DNA from: Idiomarina tyrosinivorans
GTDB lineage: Bacteria; Pseudomonadota; Gammaproteobacteria; Enterobacterales; Alteromonadaceae
DNA length: 64,000 bases
Reading direction: 5' to 3'
Assembly (NCBI RefSeq): GCF_003987475.1
Contig: NZ_PIQH01000001.1
Coordinates: 1 to 64,000, forward strand
The position numbers and the translations under genes are program-made. Shown here in pieces: positions 19,438-30,535 of this stretch. The notes below the pieces were generated by a model that was not told the DNA's origin, ran no database searches, and was given only the letters and a program-made list of their open reading frames with translations. The first letter of the stretch is position 1; each line of letters begins with the position of its first letter.

Positions 19438-20433
19438 ATGATGTTACGTAACCTTACTTATACTGCAGCTTGCTTAGGCGCGGCGACGTTATTAACCGCC
19501 TGTGGTGGCGGTGATGAAAACAGCTCAGTAGAACGGACTGCACAATTTAACTTGGCAGTGAGTGATGCACCTGTCAGTGACCTTGATGCTGTGGTTGCTT
19601 GTTTTTCTGCCGTAGAGTTAATGACTGATGGTGGACCCGTCCAATTTGATGTGGGTGTGGGTGCCGACATTGAGCCGAACGATGTGTGTACCGATGACCA
19701 AGGCAATCCGGTGGAAAACACTCGCGGCATTAACTTACTAGAATTTACCGGCTCTGACTCAACCGACTTGTTGGCCGGTGCAGAAATTGATGCCGGTGAC
19801 TATTCTCAATTACGCTTAGTCATGGACAGCGCGTCATACGTGGGTCGCGATACGGATGATGACGGTACGATCGACGAAACCTTTGCGTTAACCGTGCCAT
19901 CCAACGAACTCAAACTTGATGGTTTTACCGCGGATGCGGGTGGCAACTTGTTCTACACCGTAGAGTTTGATTTGCGCAGTAGTCTCGTAAATCCGGTCGG
20001 GCAAGATGGCTACTTTTTAAAACCTCGGGGTGTACGCTTAGTCAACAACGCCGAAGTGGGCACCGTTTCTGGCAACGTTGCCGAAACCATTTTAATTAAC
20101 AACCAGTGCACGGTAGCACCAGAAGATACGTCAACGCCGGTTGCTAATGTCTACCTTTATCAAGGTGCGGACTTAGGATTAGACAGCCTTGCCGATATGG
20201 GTGGTGCAGAAGAGAATGCACCGTATGCTAGCACCAGCGTGTATTTTGATGGTGTCGACAGCTATGACTATGAAATTGGCTTTGTCGCGACGGGAGACTA
20301 CACCGTAGCTATTACCTGTGATGACGAAGCGGATCCAGAAGCCGACGACGATGTCACGTTTTTGCAAGCGCAAAATGCAACGGTATCGAACGAAGCGACC
20401 GTTACTGTAGACTTCTCTGCACAAGCGCAGTAA
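19438..20433 (+). CDS. DUF4382 domain lipoprotein
   Basis: 331 residues with a lipoprotein signal (lipobox LTAC, then GGGDENSS). The mature protein is acidic and begins AQFNLAVSDAPVSDLDAVV, the typical start of DUF4382, followed by a beta-sandwich region. The C-terminal part (about 225-325) looks like a carboxypeptidase-regulatory or Ig-like fold. Acidic composition suits a marine cell surface or periplasm. Function is unknown. It stands alone with its own terminator. Confidence 0.85.
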   Translation: MMLRNLTYTAACLGAATLLTACGGGDENSSVERTAQFNLAVSDAPVSDLDAVVACFSAVELMTDGGPVQFDVGVGADIEPNDVCTDDQGNPVENTRGINLLEFTGSDSTDLLAGAEIDAGDYSQLRLVMDSASYVGRDTDDDGTIDETFALTVPSNELKLDGFTADAGGNLFYTVEFDLRSSLVNPVGQDGYFLKPRGVRLVNNAEVGTVSGNVAETILINNQCTVAPEDTSTPVANVYLYQGADLGLDSLADMGGAEENAPYASTSVYFDGVDSYDYEIGFVATGDYTVAITCDDEADPEADDDVTFLQAQNATVSNEATVTVDFSAQAQ

Positions 20434-20457
20434 AACATTTCAGCGATAAAATGAGGG

Positions 20458-20488
20458 TGCCAGCCGATTGCGGCTGGCATTTTTTTTT
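20458..20488 (+). terminator. Terminator after the DUF4382 gene
   Basis: TGCCAGCC (20458-20465) pairs with GGCTGGCA (20472-20479) across a 6-base loop and is followed by nine Ts, a textbook intrinsic terminator. Confidence 0.92.
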
Positions 20489-20541
20489 GAGTTACGACAG
20501 AATCAGACCCTCTACCTCTACATAATATCAAGAGTAAATCG

Positions 20542-21054
20542 ATGAACGCTGCAACCATTTCAAAGTATTTGCTTGCCGGGCTGGCTGTTATTTCAGCAGC
20601 GGTAGCTGCTCAACAGTATCCTGTCCCAGAGCCACAGCAGTTTGACACCACTCAAGTATGCTTGGCTGACATTGCTGAGCCGATAACCGTTGAACTTGCG
20701 GAAACGGAAGAACAACATGCGCGTGGATTAATGGAACGGGAATCACTGCAGGATTATCACGGTATGTGGTTTAAATACCCGAGCGACCGTCCTGGTTATG
20801 CTGGATTTTGGATGTTTCACACGCTAATTCCGCTAGATATTGCTTATTTAGATAGCGACGGCAAAATCGTTGCTGCTTTCACAATGTTGCCGTGTAAGAG
20901 TGACGATCCACGCCAGTGCCGTGCATACAACCCAAACAAAACCTATCGTTCAGCCATCGAACTACCGGCGGGATTTTTATCCCGTCACGACATTCGTATG
21001 GGTGACAGACTGCGCCAGTCCAGCGATGGCAGTTGCGCGACTTCATCACAATAA
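20542..21054 (+). CDS. DUF192 family exported protein
   Basis: 170 residues with an N-terminal signal or membrane segment (KYLLAGLAVISAAVAAQ). The DUF192 domain follows: VELAETEEQHARGLMERESL, GMWFKYPSD, FWMFHTLIPLDIAYLD and a late IELPAGFLSRHDI. The family is small and conserved, of unknown function. It is followed after 19 bases by the M28 peptidase, so they may be co-transcribed. Confidence 0.87.
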   Translation: MNAATISKYLLAGLAVISAAVAAQQYPVPEPQQFDTTQVCLADIAEPITVELAETEEQHARGLMERESLQDYHGMWFKYPSDRPGYAGFWMFHTLIPLDIAYLDSDGKIVAAFTMLPCKSDDPRQCRAYNPNKTYRSAIELPAGFLSRHDIRMGDRLRQSSDGSCATSSQ

Positions 21055-21073
21055 CAAGAAAGGACGTTAAGCC

Positions 21074-22747
21074 ATGAAGAAGACGTTATTGAGCTTAGCG
21101 GCGATAGCACTACTCAGTGCTTGTGGAGCGGAGCAAGCAAGCTCAGGCCCAGCCGCAAAAGCTGACTTAACAGATACCGCGTTTAATCCAAATTTTAGTG
21201 ATTATTTAAAGACTTTATCGTCGGATGAGTTCGGTGGCCGCGAGCCAGCCTCTAAAGGCGGCGAACTCACCGTTTCCTTCATCGAAAACTACTTCAAAGA
21301 GTGGGGACTACAGCCATATAATCAAGAAACTGGCAGTTACCGCCAAGAAGTGCCGTTAATGAAGTTAATTCCGTACAAAGTGTCTGCATTAACAGCTCAG
21401 GCTGGCGATCAGTCACTGACCTTCAACTACCGTACTGAAATGACCGCATGGACACCAAAAACCGATAAAAAGGTCACCCTAGAGGGCAGTGATATTGTCT
21501 TTGTGGGTTACGGTATTGTTGCCCCAGAATATCATTGGAACGACTACGCAGGACTTGATGTAAAAGGCAAAACGGTTGTTATGCTGGTCAATGACCCAGG
21601 TTATGCCACCGGCAACGATAAGCTATTTAACGGTAATGCCATGACCTACTATGGTCGTTGGACGTATAAATATGAAGAAGCCATGCGCCAAGGTGCAAAA
21701 GCCGCATTCGTGATTCACGAAACTGGCCCTGCAGGTTATGGCTGGGGCGTTGTTGCGGGTGGTTCACCAGTGCGCTTTGCCTTGAATAAAGGCGACCAAG
21801 CCGACGCTAATCTAGCCGTAGAGGGCTGGATTACTGCCGATGCCGCTGACCAAATGTTCAAGCATATCGGTAGCTCGCTAGCGCAAATGAAAGCGAAAGC
21901 GTTGGAAAAAGGTTTTCAAGCAACACCTCTGAATTTGACAGCAAACATGACCATTGATAACAAAGTTGAGTTTTTGTCGTCGAATAATGTGGTGGGTTTT
22001 ATCAAGGGTAGTAAGCACCCTGAGCAACACGTATTGTATGTCGCGCACTGGGATCACTTAGGCACCGACCCAATCCGTGCTGATGATCCAATCTACAATG
22101 GCGCACAGGATAATGCTACCGGCACCGCAGGGTTAATGGCTATTGCGGAAAAATTCGCTAAAGCTCCGCAACCGGAACGTTCTATTGTGTTTGTGGCTGT
22201 AACGGCGGAAGAGCAGGGACTATTGGGTTCTGAGTGGTATGCGAACCATCCCATGTTGCCCCTGGGTAAAGCCGTTGCTGGCATCAACATGGATGTCTTA
22301 AATGTCTACGGCCCAATGCGAGACATGGTGATGGTTGGGTACGGTAACTCGGAGTTAGACGATATTGTGCAACCTTACTTAGCCGAACAGGGACGTTATT
22401 TGCGTCCAGAGCCGACGCCAGAGAAAGGTTTCTTCTACCGTTCAGATCATTTTAACTTTGCCAAGAAAGGTGTACCAATGCTTTATGCCGAGGGTGGTAT
22501 TGAGCATGTCACTAAAGGCAAAGAGTACGGTGAGAAGATGCATGAAGAGTATATTAATGTGGCCTATCATAAGCCTGCTGACGAATACGATCCGAACTGG
22601 GATCTGCGTGGCGCGCAACAAGACTTAGCCGTTTACTATGCGGTGGGTCGTGAACTGGCAAACAGTGAAAAATGGCCGGCTTGGACACCGGGCAATGAGT
22701 TTGAAGCGATTCGCCAACAGTCAGCTGAGATGCGCGACGGCAAATAG
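21074..22747 (+). CDS. M28 family zinc aminopeptidase, predicted lipoprotein
   Basis: 557 residues with lipobox LSAC. A PA (protease-associated) domain is inserted at about 120-260, and the M28 catalytic domain follows. Zinc ligands and catalytic residues are visible in order: H in VAHWDHLG, D in AQDNATGTAG, EE in TAEEQGLLGS, D in NMDVLNV, and H in YRSDHFNF. It probably removes N-terminal residues from peptides outside the inner membrane, complementing the S9 peptidase and Ggt. Confidence 0.93.
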   Translation: MKKTLLSLAAIALLSACGAEQASSGPAAKADLTDTAFNPNFSDYLKTLSSDEFGGREPASKGGELTVSFIENYFKEWGLQPYNQETGSYRQEVPLMKLIPYKVSALTAQAGDQSLTFNYRTEMTAWTPKTDKKVTLEGSDIVFVGYGIVAPEYHWNDYAGLDVKGKTVVMLVNDPGYATGNDKLFNGNAMTYYGRWTYKYEEAMRQGAKAAFVIHETGPAGYGWGVVAGGSPVRFALNKGDQADANLAVEGWITADAADQMFKHIGSSLAQMKAKALEKGFQATPLNLTANMTIDNKVEFLSSNNVVGFIKGSKHPEQHVLYVAHWDHLGTDPIRADDPIYNGAQDNATGTAGLMAIAEKFAKAPQPERSIVFVAVTAEEQGLLGSEWYANHPMLPLGKAVAGINMDVLNVYGPMRDMVMVGYGNSELDDIVQPYLAEQGRYLRPEPTPEKGFFYRSDHFNFAKKGVPMLYAEGGIEHVTKGKEYGEKMHEEYINVAYHKPADEYDPNWDLRGAQQDLAVYYAVGRELANSEKWPAWTPGNEFEAIRQQSAEMRDGK

Positions 22748-22773
22748 GCAGAAAGAGTTTACACCTTGTCTTG

Positions 22774-22807
22774 AAAAAAAGCCGTGACTAGCTGTCACGG
22801 CTTTTTT
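22774..22807 (+). terminator. Terminator between the M28 peptidase and cydA
   Basis: AAAAAAGCCGTGAC pairs with GTCACGGCTTTTTT around a 5-base loop, giving a long perfect stem with a T run. It is symmetrical and could work in both directions. Confidence 0.9.
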
Positions 22808-22857
22808 ATTTACAGTATCCTGATTGGGTCAAAAGCTAATCGTAGGGGTCTATTGCG

Positions 22858-24240
22858 ATGTTGGATTCGTTCGATGCGCTCAGTTTGGCGAGGTTTCAGT
22901 TCGCCTTTACGGTCGCATTTCACATCATTTTTCCTGCCTTCTCTATCGGCTTAGCCAGTTTTTTGGCAGTAACCGAAGCCTTATATTTAAAAACCCGCAA
23001 TCCGGTTTATCAAAAAATGTGGCGCTACTGGGTGAAGATTTTCGCTGTAGTGTTTGGTATGGGCGTGGTTTCGGGGTTGGTCATGAGCTACCAGTTTGGC
23101 ACTAACTGGAGCGTATTCTCTGATAAAGCAGGACCGGTTATCGGTCCATTAATGGGCTATGAAGTGCTTACCGCGTTTTTCCTCGAAGCAGGCTTTCTTG
23201 GCGTGATGCTATTTGGCATGAACAAAGTTGGCGAAAGGCTGCATTTTTTCGCCACTATCATGGTAGCAATTGGTACAGCAATTTCGGCATTTTGGATATT
23301 GTCAGTGAATAGTTGGATGCAGACCCCGGCGGGTTGGGCGCTCAACAGTGATGGCCAATTTATTGCTAAAGATTGGTTTGCGGTTATTTTTAACCCATCG
23401 TTTCCTTACCGCCTGATGCACATGGTCGTGGCAGCTTACCTGACCACAGCAATGATGATTGGCGCAGTCGGGGCATGGCATTTATTGCGTGACTCGAGCT
23501 CTGCAGTGGCGCGTAAAATGTTTTCCATGGCGATGTGGATGGCATTGATTGTTGCACCCATTCAAGCGTTCATTGGCGATATGCATGGCCTAAACACCCT
23601 AGAGCACCAGCCAGCCAAAGTCGCGGCTATGGAAGGGCATTTTAAAACGGAGCCGGGTGCGCCCCTGTATTTATTTGGTTGGCCAAACATGGAAACGGCT
23701 GAGGTGGACTACAGCATTGCCATACCGAATGGCGCCAGCTTAATTCTGACCCATTCATTAGATGGTGAGTTCGCTGGGCTGGACCAGTTCCCACGGGAGC
23801 AATGGCCTAACGTGCCATTAGTATTTTGGAGTTTCCGCATTATGGTGGCGATGGGGCTGCTAATGATTCTGCTAGGCGTGATTTCGGCGTGGAAGCGCTG
23901 GCGTGGGCGGTTATACCAAAGCCGCTTTTTACACCGTTTTGCGCTATTGATGGCACCGAGCGGTTTTATTGCGGTTATCTCAGGTTGGGTAGTGACAGAA
24001 GCGGGTCGCCAACCGTGGACAATTTATGGGTTGTTAAAAACTCACGAATCGGCCTCGCCGATAGCTGCAGAGGGTGTAGCTGGTAGCCTGTTAGCCTTTA
24101 TTGTGGTGTATTTTTTTGTTTTTGGCGCGGGAGTGTTTTATATCATCCGCAAAATGCGGCAACACCCAGACGATGTGCATGTACCCGATTACGCGGTGCA
24201 TAAAGGCATAGCGTCAGAATTCTTGATGAACGAGGAGTAA
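22858..24240 (+). CDS. cydA: Cytochrome bd-type ubiquinol oxidase subunit I
   Basis: Heme-binding subunit of a terminal oxidase that oxidises quinol and reduces oxygen with high affinity, in the inner membrane. The 460-residue protein carries the N-terminal RFQFAFTVAFHIIFPAFSIG segment in parts (RFQFAFTVAFH and IIFP), a heme ligand His in FHIIFP, another in RLMHMVVA, and the quinol-site end motif GWVVTEAGRQPW. The region between is short, so this is the short-Q-loop form similar to the cyanide-insensitive CioA type. cydB follows after 5 bases. Confidence 0.94.
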   Translation: MLDSFDALSLARFQFAFTVAFHIIFPAFSIGLASFLAVTEALYLKTRNPVYQKMWRYWVKIFAVVFGMGVVSGLVMSYQFGTNWSVFSDKAGPVIGPLMGYEVLTAFFLEAGFLGVMLFGMNKVGERLHFFATIMVAIGTAISAFWILSVNSWMQTPAGWALNSDGQFIAKDWFAVIFNPSFPYRLMHMVVAAYLTTAMMIGAVGAWHLLRDSSSAVARKMFSMAMWMALIVAPIQAFIGDMHGLNTLEHQPAKVAAMEGHFKTEPGAPLYLFGWPNMETAEVDYSIAIPNGASLILTHSLDGEFAGLDQFPREQWPNVPLVFWSFRIMVAMGLLMILLGVISAWKRWRGRLYQSRFLHRFALLMAPSGFIAVISGWVVTEAGRQPWTIYGLLKTHESASPIAAEGVAGSLLAFIVVYFFVFGAGVFYIIRKMRQHPDDVHVPDYAVHKGIASEFLMNEE

Positions 24241-24245
24241 CGGCT

Positions 24246-25247
24246 ATGGATTATGCATTAATCTGGGCAGCGTTAATTGCTATCGCAGTATTTGCCTACG
24301 TTGCTCTCGATGGCTTCGACCTAGGTATCGCTATCCTGTTTCCCGCGTTTCCTGAAGAGAAACATCGCGATGTAATGATGAACGCCGTTGCCCCAGTGTG
24401 GGATGGTAACGAAACTTGGCTAGTGCTTGGCGGTGGTGGCCTGTTAGCGGTATTTCCGCTGGCTTATTCGGTGTTGTTACCGGCGCTGTATATGCCCGTT
24501 ATCGTTATGCTCTTGGGCTTAATTTTTCGTGGCGTGGCGTTTGAGTATCGCTTTAAAACGCGGCGTGCGAAATTTGTTTGGGACGTCTCGTTTATTGTTG
24601 GCTCATGGGCTGCAGCAATGAGTCAAGGCATTATGCTGGGTGCTATTTTGCAAGGGATTTCGGTCACTGGACGGCAATATAGTGGTGGTTGGTTTGATTG
24701 GTTGACGCCGTTTACCATTTTTTGTGGCTTAGCGGTGGTTGTAGGATATGTGCTACTAGGCGCCAGTTGGTTGATCATGAAAACCCATGGCGAAATCCAG
24801 CAACGCAGTTACCGCTATGCCAGAATTGCTGCGGTTATTTTGGTGTTAGCGATTGCGGCTGTCAGTATCTACTTGCCTGTGGTCGATGAAACTATTGCCA
24901 AGCGTTGGTTTACCTTCCCTGCCTCGGCATTGTTCTGGAGCCTGCCAACCTTGTTAGCGATTGTCGCGGTTGGCTTGTTACGATCCCTACGAAAATCGCA
25001 GCAAGGACGACCCTACCTGTGGAGTTTAGGACTGTTTTTTATTGCATTCCTCGGCTTTAGCGTAAGTATATTTCCTTATTTGGTGCCGCATGCGATTACC
25101 ATTTGGGATGCTGCAGCCCCAGAGAATAGCTTGAAGTTTTTATTGGTAGGCGCGGCTTTTCTTATTCCTATCATTTTTGCCTATACCGGTTACACCTATT
25201 GGGTATTTCGTGGGAAAATAGACGAATCATCGGGCTATCACGATTAA
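24246..25247 (+). CDS. cydB: Cytochrome bd-type ubiquinol oxidase subunit II
   Basis: 333 residues with about eight membrane helices, beginning MDYALIWAALIAIAVFAYV and with the family segments LDGFDLGIAILFP and NAVAPVWDGNETWLVLGGG. It pairs with CydA in the heterodimeric oxidase. No CydX-like small subunit follows; the next gene starts 13 bases later and is a YgjV-type membrane protein. Confidence 0.95.
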   Translation: MDYALIWAALIAIAVFAYVALDGFDLGIAILFPAFPEEKHRDVMMNAVAPVWDGNETWLVLGGGGLLAVFPLAYSVLLPALYMPVIVMLLGLIFRGVAFEYRFKTRRAKFVWDVSFIVGSWAAAMSQGIMLGAILQGISVTGRQYSGGWFDWLTPFTIFCGLAVVVGYVLLGASWLIMKTHGEIQQRSYRYARIAAVILVLAIAAVSIYLPVVDETIAKRWFTFPASALFWSLPTLLAIVAVGLLRSLRKSQQGRPYLWSLGLFFIAFLGFSVSIFPYLVPHAITIWDAAAPENSLKFLLVGAAFLIPIIFAYTGYTYWVFRGKIDESSGYHD

Positions 25248-25260
25248 CTGAGGTGTAAGA

Positions 25261-25767
25261 TTGGAGTGGTTAGCAGAAGGATTTGGAGCAGCTGCTCTGG
25301 TCGTAAACTTTATTGGCTATCGGCAAAATACTGCTGATCGCTACCGTATCGTCGCAGCGCTAGCTCTAGCGCTGCTTTCTACCCATTGGTTCTTATTAGA
25401 TGCCATGGCCGCTGGAATTGTTTGTGCCATCGCCAGTGTGCGAAATATTGTTGCTTTGCGTTATCACGGGCGCTGGACGTTAGCGGCTTTTGTATTACTT
25501 AACGTCGGCTTTTTTATTTGGGAATGGCGTGTTTATGGCGCTGATCTGCCGCTGTTTATTGCCTATGCCTCGGCTTTTGTGTTTACCGTAGGCTCTATTG
25601 TGCTAAATAACGCGACGCAAATTCGTCGGTGGTTTATTGTTGCAGAAAGTTTGGGACTCATTTACGCCTTGTTAATTGGAAGTGTTAGCGGTTCCCTGTT
25701 TAATATTGTTAACCTTACCAGCATCTTAACCAAGCTTTGGCAGGAAAGGGGCTTTAAACGGAACTAA
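25261..25767 (+). CDS. YgjV family inner-membrane protein
   Basis: 168 residues, mostly hydrophobic, with five or six predicted helices. The sequence (GFGAAALVVNFIGYRQ, CAIASVRNIVALRY, LNIVNLTSI-like end) matches the YgjV family, whose role is unknown. The start is TTG at 25261 behind GAGGTGTAAG, since no ATG fits. Its closeness to cydB (13 bases) suggests co-transcription with the oxidase. Confidence 0.8.
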   Translation: MEWLAEGFGAAALVVNFIGYRQNTADRYRIVAALALALLSTHWFLLDAMAAGIVCAIASVRNIVALRYHGRWTLAAFVLLNVGFFIWEWRVYGADLPLFIAYASAFVFTVGSIVLNNATQIRRWFIVAESLGLIYALLIGSVSGSLFNIVNLTSILTKLWQERGFKRN

Positions 25768-25817
25768 TTCGCCCCAATCTTATCCATTAGAGACACGTAT
25801 AATAAAGGTTAGTAAGC

Positions 25818-26141
25818 ATGCAACGCGGCCCTAGAAAACAGTTTTATATTCATCAACAAGGTAATGGTAGCCTGTTAGCGCGAATTCTTAGCATCTTAAT
25901 TTTGTTGGTATTTGTAGGTCTGGCAATCACGTTTGGGTTTGTCTTTTTGATCATTGGCGCCATTGTGATGATTCCCGTGCTGTGGCGTCAACGGCAGACC
26001 ATCAAGCAAGTTTGGCGCATGCGTAAAGCGGCACAAGATGCTCAGCAATATGCGCAACAGCAACGCCAACAGCAGCAGCAAGATGCAAATAGTCGCGTAT
26101 TTGATGGTGAGTACGAAGAAGTAAACAAAGACGATAAATAA
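25818..26141 (+). CDS. Small membrane protein with a Gln-rich tail
   Basis: 107 residues: a short basic N-terminus, two strongly hydrophobic segments (about 22-55), a basic stretch, and a glutamine-rich coiled tail ending in an acidic segment. No family assignment is made. It has its own ATG and ends just before the bidirectional terminator that separates it from acrB. Confidence 0.7.
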   Translation: MQRGPRKQFYIHQQGNGSLLARILSILILLVFVGLAITFGFVFLIIGAIVMIPVLWRQRQTIKQVWRMRKAAQDAQQYAQQQRQQQQQDANSRVFDGEYEEVNKDDK

Positions 26142-26154
26142 TCTTAACAGTAAT

Positions 26155-26192
26155 AAAAAAGGCGCCCGCTGTAAAAACAGGACGCCTTTTTT
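26155..26192. terminator. Bidirectional terminator between the small membrane protein and acrB
   Basis: AAAAAAGGCG (26155-26164) pairs with CGCCTTTTTT (26183-26192), with a further inner CTGT/ACAG pairing. A and T runs on the two sides fit termination from both convergent units. Confidence 0.88.
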
Positions 26193-26216
26193 GTGCCTAG
26201 CTAGCAGTGCTGGCGA

Positions 26217-29200
26217 TTATTCTTCCCGTTGTTTGGGTGGGAAGATTTTTCGTACCACGTAGAAGAATAACGGTACGAAGAAGATAGCCAAGATTGTGCC
26301 GCCAAGCATACCGCCAATGACCGCGGTACCGATGGCATTACGGCTAGCTGCACCGGCGCCACTTGATAACGCTAATGGCAATACGCCGAAGATAAAGGCA
26401 AAAGAGGTCATCAGAATGGGACGCAGACGTAAGCGCACCGCTTCTAGCGTGGCATCCCACAAATCTTTACCTTTTTCCTGCAAGTCTTTGGCGAATTCAA
26501 CAATCAATATCGCGTTCCTAGCCGAGACCCCAACCGTGGTTAATAATCCGACTTGGAAGTAAACATCGTTTTGCCCGCCGGCTAATGTTGTCAGTAATAC
26601 TGCGCCTAAGACACCTAGCGGAACGACCAGCATTACCGAGAAAGGGATCGACCAGCTCTCATACAACGCCGCTAAACAGAGGAATACAACGGTTAATGAT
26701 ATGACATAAAGCAGTGGTGCTTGATCACCTGATAACCGTTCTTGTAACGAGGTACCCGTCCATTCAAAGCCAATGCCTTCAGGGAGTTTAGCAATGATTT
26801 TTTCAATTTCGTTCATCGCATCACCGGAACTGTAGCCAGGCGCCGCCTGACCCTGAATTTCCATGGCGGGAACGCCGTTATAGCGTTCAAGGCGTTGTGG
26901 CCCAAACTCCCAACTAATGCTCGCAAAGGCGGCAAATGGCACCATCTCGCCTTGGTTATTGCGCACATAAAGTTGCTCAATATCCTTTGGCAACATACGG
27001 TCTTCGGCTTCCGCCTGCACATACACCCGTTTTACCCGACCCCGGTCAATGAAATCATTGACGTAAGTTGAACCTAACGCAGTGGTTAGGGTGCTGTTAA
27101 TGGTTGGAATAGTGAGTCCTAGTGCAGTGGCCTTTTCGTAGTCGATATCTACTTTTAACTGCGGGGCATCTTCTAAGCCGTTTGGCCTCACTTGCATCAA
27201 TTTTGGGTTTTGCGCCGCCATGCCAAGCAACTGGTTTCGTGCTTGTAACAGCGCTTCATGGCCTAAATTAGCGCGGTCCTGAATAAACAGGTTGAAACCT
27301 GTAGCCGTACCCAATTCTGGAATAGGTGGCAAGTTAAAGGCAAAAACCATGGCTTCTTTAATAGTACTGAAGTAACCCATTGCTTTACCAATGATAGCAT
27401 TCACTTGTGCACTCGGTTGTTGTCGCTGCTCCCAATCTTTTAAGCGCACGAAAGCGATGCCGGCGTTTTGGCTGCGTCCTGCAAAGCTAAAGCCCACCAC
27501 TGAGAACACCCCTTCAACAGGATCTTGGCTCATGTAGTACTGTTCGATTTTGTCCATGGTTTGGAGTGACTGCTCCATGGTTGACCCTACAGGGAGCTGC
27601 ATCTGGGTTAAAAATACACCACGGTCCTCGTCCGGCAAGAACGAGCTTGGTAAGCGTACGAAAAGCACCCCTAGAATCACGATCAAGCCGCCATAGATCA
27701 GTCCAAAACGAATGGTACGGCGCAAAATAGCTGAGACTGATTGCCGATATTTAGTCGTGGCACGCTCGAGGCTTCGGTTAAACCAACCCAGTGGACCTTT
27801 GCGTTGACTTTTATCATGATTGACTGGTTTAAGAATGGTTGCACACAGCGCTGGTGAGAACACAATCGCCACCAATACCGATAGACCCATCGCTGAGATG
27901 ATGGTTAACGAGAACTGCCGATAAACGGCGCCCGTTGAGCCGGGGAAGAACGCCATTGGGGTAAATACTGCCGCCATAACTAGGGCAATCGCTACCAAGG
28001 CGCCGGTGATTTGTCCCATCGATTTAATTGTAGCTTGGCGAGGCGATAAGCCTTCTTCTTCCATCAACCGTTCAACGTTCTCGACCACCACGATGGCATC
28101 GTCTACGAGCAAGCCGATAGCCAACACCATACCGAACATCGTTAGCGTGTTAATTGAGAAGCCAGCGAGCGCCATAATGCCCATGGTGCCCAGAATAACC
28201 ACAGGAATTGCAAGCGTTGGGATAATAGTCGCACGGACGTTCTGTAAAAACAGATACATTAGCAAGAATACTAAGATAATGGCTTCTACGAGGGTTTTCG
28301 CGACCTCAGAAATAGATATTTTAACGAATGGCGTGGTGTCGTAGGGGATCACCATTTCCATGCCATCAGGAAAGAACTTGCTCAGTTCTTTAACACGCTC
28401 TTTGACTGCTTGGGCAGTGTCTAACGCGTTAGCTCCCGTTGCTAACTGGATCGCTAAGCCGGTTGCAGGTTTGCCATTGTAGTTTGCGACCACACTGTAA
28501 TTTTCGCCACCTAATTCGACGCGCGCAACGTCATTTAACCGAACTTGCGAGCCATCAGGTTGGACTTTTAACAGAATTTTTGAAAACTCCTCGGGACTTT
28601 CCATCAGTGTCTGCGCCACAATCATTGCGTTGATACGCTGACCATCCACCGCCGGTAAGGCGCCCAACTCACCCGCAGCAACTTGGTTGTTTTGCGAGCG
28701 AATCGCGGCAACCACTTCGTCGGTGGTTATTTTGTAGTTGGTCATTGCTTGTGCATCGAGCCATATACGCATGGCATAAGGTGCGCCAAATAACTGAACA
28801 TTACCCACACCTTGGGTTCGTGCAATGGGATCTTGTACGTTGGCCGACAAGTAGTCACTTAAATCAATTTGTGAGTAACGGTCGTCGGTTGCAACCATCG
28901 CCAAGACCATCAGGAATGAGCTGCTAGATTTCGAAACGACGACCCCTTGGCGTTGCACCACTTCTGGTAACAACGGGGTGGCTTGAGACAGTTTATTTTG
29001 TACCTGTACTTGGGCGATATCTGGGTCGGTACCTGTCGCAAATGTTAAGTTTACCGTGGCGCTACCAGCATTACTTTGCGACGACATATAAAGTAAGTTG
29101 TCAACGCCGTTCATGCTTTGCTCGATAATCTGTGTCACCGTATTTTGAACGGTTTTAGCGTTTGCTCCTGGGTAGGTGACTTGCACTGATACCGCAGGAG

Positions 29201-29318
29201 GTGCTAGTGACGGATACTGGGCAATTGGCAATTGGCTTAACGCCAAACTACCTGACATGATGATCAGGAGTGCAATAACCCACGCAAATATTGGCCGATT
29301 AATAAAAAACTTTGCCAT
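26217..29318 (-). CDS. acrB: RND multidrug efflux permease, AcrB/MexB type
   Basis: 1033 residues, the HAE1 family size. The N-terminus ([21 protein letters not shown] as landmarks FFINRPIF and VIALLI) is typical, and the paired Asp proton-relay residues are in [16 protein letters not shown] in TM4, near residue 405. Twelve helices and two large periplasmic loops are evident. It pumps drugs, bile or detergents out using the proton gradient with AcrA and a TolC-like channel, which is not encoded nearby. It is downstream of acrA by 11 bases. Confidence 0.95.
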   Translation of the reverse strand: MAKFFINRPIFAWVIALLIIMSGSLALSQLPIAQYPSLAPPAVSVQVTYPGANAKTVQNTVTQIIEQSMNGVDNLLYMSSQSNAGSATVNLTFATGTDPDIAQVQVQNKLSQATPLLPEVVQRQGVVVSKSSSSFLMVLAMVATDDRYSQIDLSDYLSANVQDPIARTQGVGNVQLFGAPYAMRIWLDAQAMTNYKITTDEVVAAIRSQNNQVAAGELGALPAVDGQRINAMIVAQTLMESPEEFSKILLKVQPDGSQVRLNDVARVELGGENYSVVANYNGKPATGLAIQLATGANALDTAQAVKERVKELSKFFPDGMEMVIPYDTTPFVKISISEVAKTLVEAIILVFLLMYLFLQNVRATIIPTLAIPVVILGTMGIMALAGFSINTLTMFGMVLAIGLLVDDAIVVVENVERLMEEEGLSPRQATIKSMGQITGALVAIALVMAAVFTPMAFFPGSTGAVYRQFSLTIISAMGLSVLVAIVFSPALCATILKPVNHDKSQRKGPLGWFNRSLERATTKYRQSVSAILRRTIRFGLIYGGLIVILGVLFVRLPSSFLPDEDRGVFLTQMQLPVGSTMEQSLQTMDKIEQYYMSQDPVEGVFSVVGFSFAGRSQNAGIAFVRLKDWEQRQQPSAQVNAIIGKAMGYFSTIKEAMVFAFNLPPIPELGTATGFNLFIQDRANLGHEALLQARNQLLGMAAQNPKLMQVRPNGLEDAPQLKVDIDYEKATALGLTIPTINSTLTTALGSTYVNDFIDRGRVKRVYVQAEAEDRMLPKDIEQLYVRNNQGEMVPFAAFASISWEFGPQRLERYNGVPAMEIQGQAAPGYSSGDAMNEIEKIIAKLPEGIGFEWTGTSLQERLSGDQAPLLYVISLTVVFLCLAALYESWSIPFSVMLVVPLGVLGAVLLTTLAGGQNDVYFQVGLLTTVGVSARNAILIVEFAKDLQEKGKDLWDATLEAVRLRLRPILMTSFAFIFGVLPLALSSGAGAASRNAIGTAVIGGMLGGTILAIFFVPLFFYVVRKIFPPKQREE

Positions 29319-29329
29319 GCTACGTTCCC

Positions 29330-30493
29330 TTACTGCGCTTGCTGGTTAGCGTTAGCATCAACCGGCTTTACCGGCATGCCTGGGCGGATTTTCTGTAAAC
29401 CTGCAACAATCAGCTTATCGCCGGCATTTAAGCCGTCTTCAACCAACCATTTGTTGCCCAAAGCGCGGCTGATGGTTAGTTCACGGCGTTCGACTTGACC
29501 TTTGTCGTTAACGACAAAAGCGATAGGGCGACCACGGACATCACGGCTTACGCCTTCTTGCGGCGCAACGATGGCTCCGTTTACAGTACCTTCAGTTACT
29601 TTGGCGCGAACGAACATACCCGGCAGTAGATCGTGCTCTGGGTTGGGAAATTTCGCCCGCAAAGAAATCGCGCCGGTATCTTCGTCTACGCTAACTTCCG
29701 AGAATAGCAGTTCACCAGCATGATGGTAGCCGATGTTATCGACCATTAATTGCACTACGGCATTACCGTTTTTGGTACCCTCGATGTGACCTTCTTCGAT
29801 TTCTTGCTTTAACTTCAAAAATTCTCTACTCGATTGGCTGATATCGACGTAAATGGGGTCGAGTTGTTGAATGACGGCCAATGGCGCAGTTTGTGAAGCG
29901 GTGACTAACGCGCCTTCGGTAAAATTAGAACGGCCAATTTGGCCACTAATCGGTGCTTTTACCTGAGTGTATTGCATGTTAATTCTGGCGCGAGTAAGGT
30001 TGGCCTCAGCCACTGATACCGCTGCCTTTGCTTCTAAATAGTTGGCTTGCGCTTCGTCATACTCTTGTTGACTAATGGCATTGTCTTTAATCAGGTTCTG
30101 GAAGCGGCTGTAACGTAAATCAGCGGTTTTAAGCATTGCTTGGGCGCGTTCGACTTCAGCTTTCGCGCTCTCCAATTCGGCTTTGTACGGACCGGGATCG
30201 ATTTGATAAAGCGATTGGCCAGCTTCTACGTGCGCACCTTCCTCGAAGTTACGCTCTAACAGAATGCCAGACACTTGCGGACGGACCTCTGCCACACGAT
30301 AGGCCGCGGTGCGTCCGGGTAATTCGGTAGCAAGCTCAACAGAGCTTGGCTGCAGTGTTACTACCCCAACTTCCATGGCTTGTTGTTGACCTTGTTGTCC
30401 TGCGCCGTTTTGCGAAGCATCGCCACAGGCCACGAGAGTGGTAGCGGCAACCGCTGCTGCTATGGCGGTTGCGATCAATCTACGCTGTTGCAT
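29330..30493 (-). CDS. acrA: RND efflux periplasmic adaptor, AcrA type
   Basis: 387-residue membrane-fusion lipoprotein with lipobox LVAC. It has the lipoyl halves ([20 protein letters not shown] and the later APISGQIG), an alpha-helical hairpin (about 95-165), the beta-barrel and membrane-proximal domains, and a Gln-rich end. It links AcrB to the outer-membrane channel. An AcrR-like operator lies directly upstream, although no acrR gene is in the window. Confidence 0.94.
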   Translation of the reverse strand: MQQRRLIATAIAAAVAATTLVACGDASQNGAGQQGQQQAMEVGVVTLQPSSVELATELPGRTAAYRVAEVRPQVSGILLERNFEEGAHVEAGQSLYQIDPGPYKAELESAKAEVERAQAMLKTADLRYSRFQNLIKDNAISQQEYDEAQANYLEAKAAVSVAEANLTRARINMQYTQVKAPISGQIGRSNFTEGALVTASQTAPLAVIQQLDPIYVDISQSSREFLKLKQEIEEGHIEGTKNGNAVVQLMVDNIGYHHAGELLFSEVSVDEDTGAISLRAKFPNPEHDLLPGMFVRAKVTEGTVNGAIVAPQEGVSRDVRGRPIAFVVNDKGQVERRELTISRALGNKWLVEDGLNAGDKLIVAGLQKIRPGMPVKPVDANANQQAQ

Positions 30494-30535
30494 GCAAAAA
30501 TCCTCAAATTATGGTTTTTATGAATCCGTAAATTA

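Noticed and set aside
22820-22857. FNR-like site before cydA (CTGAT and TCAAA)
   Set aside because: The half sites are one base too close to match TTGAT-N4-ATCAA.
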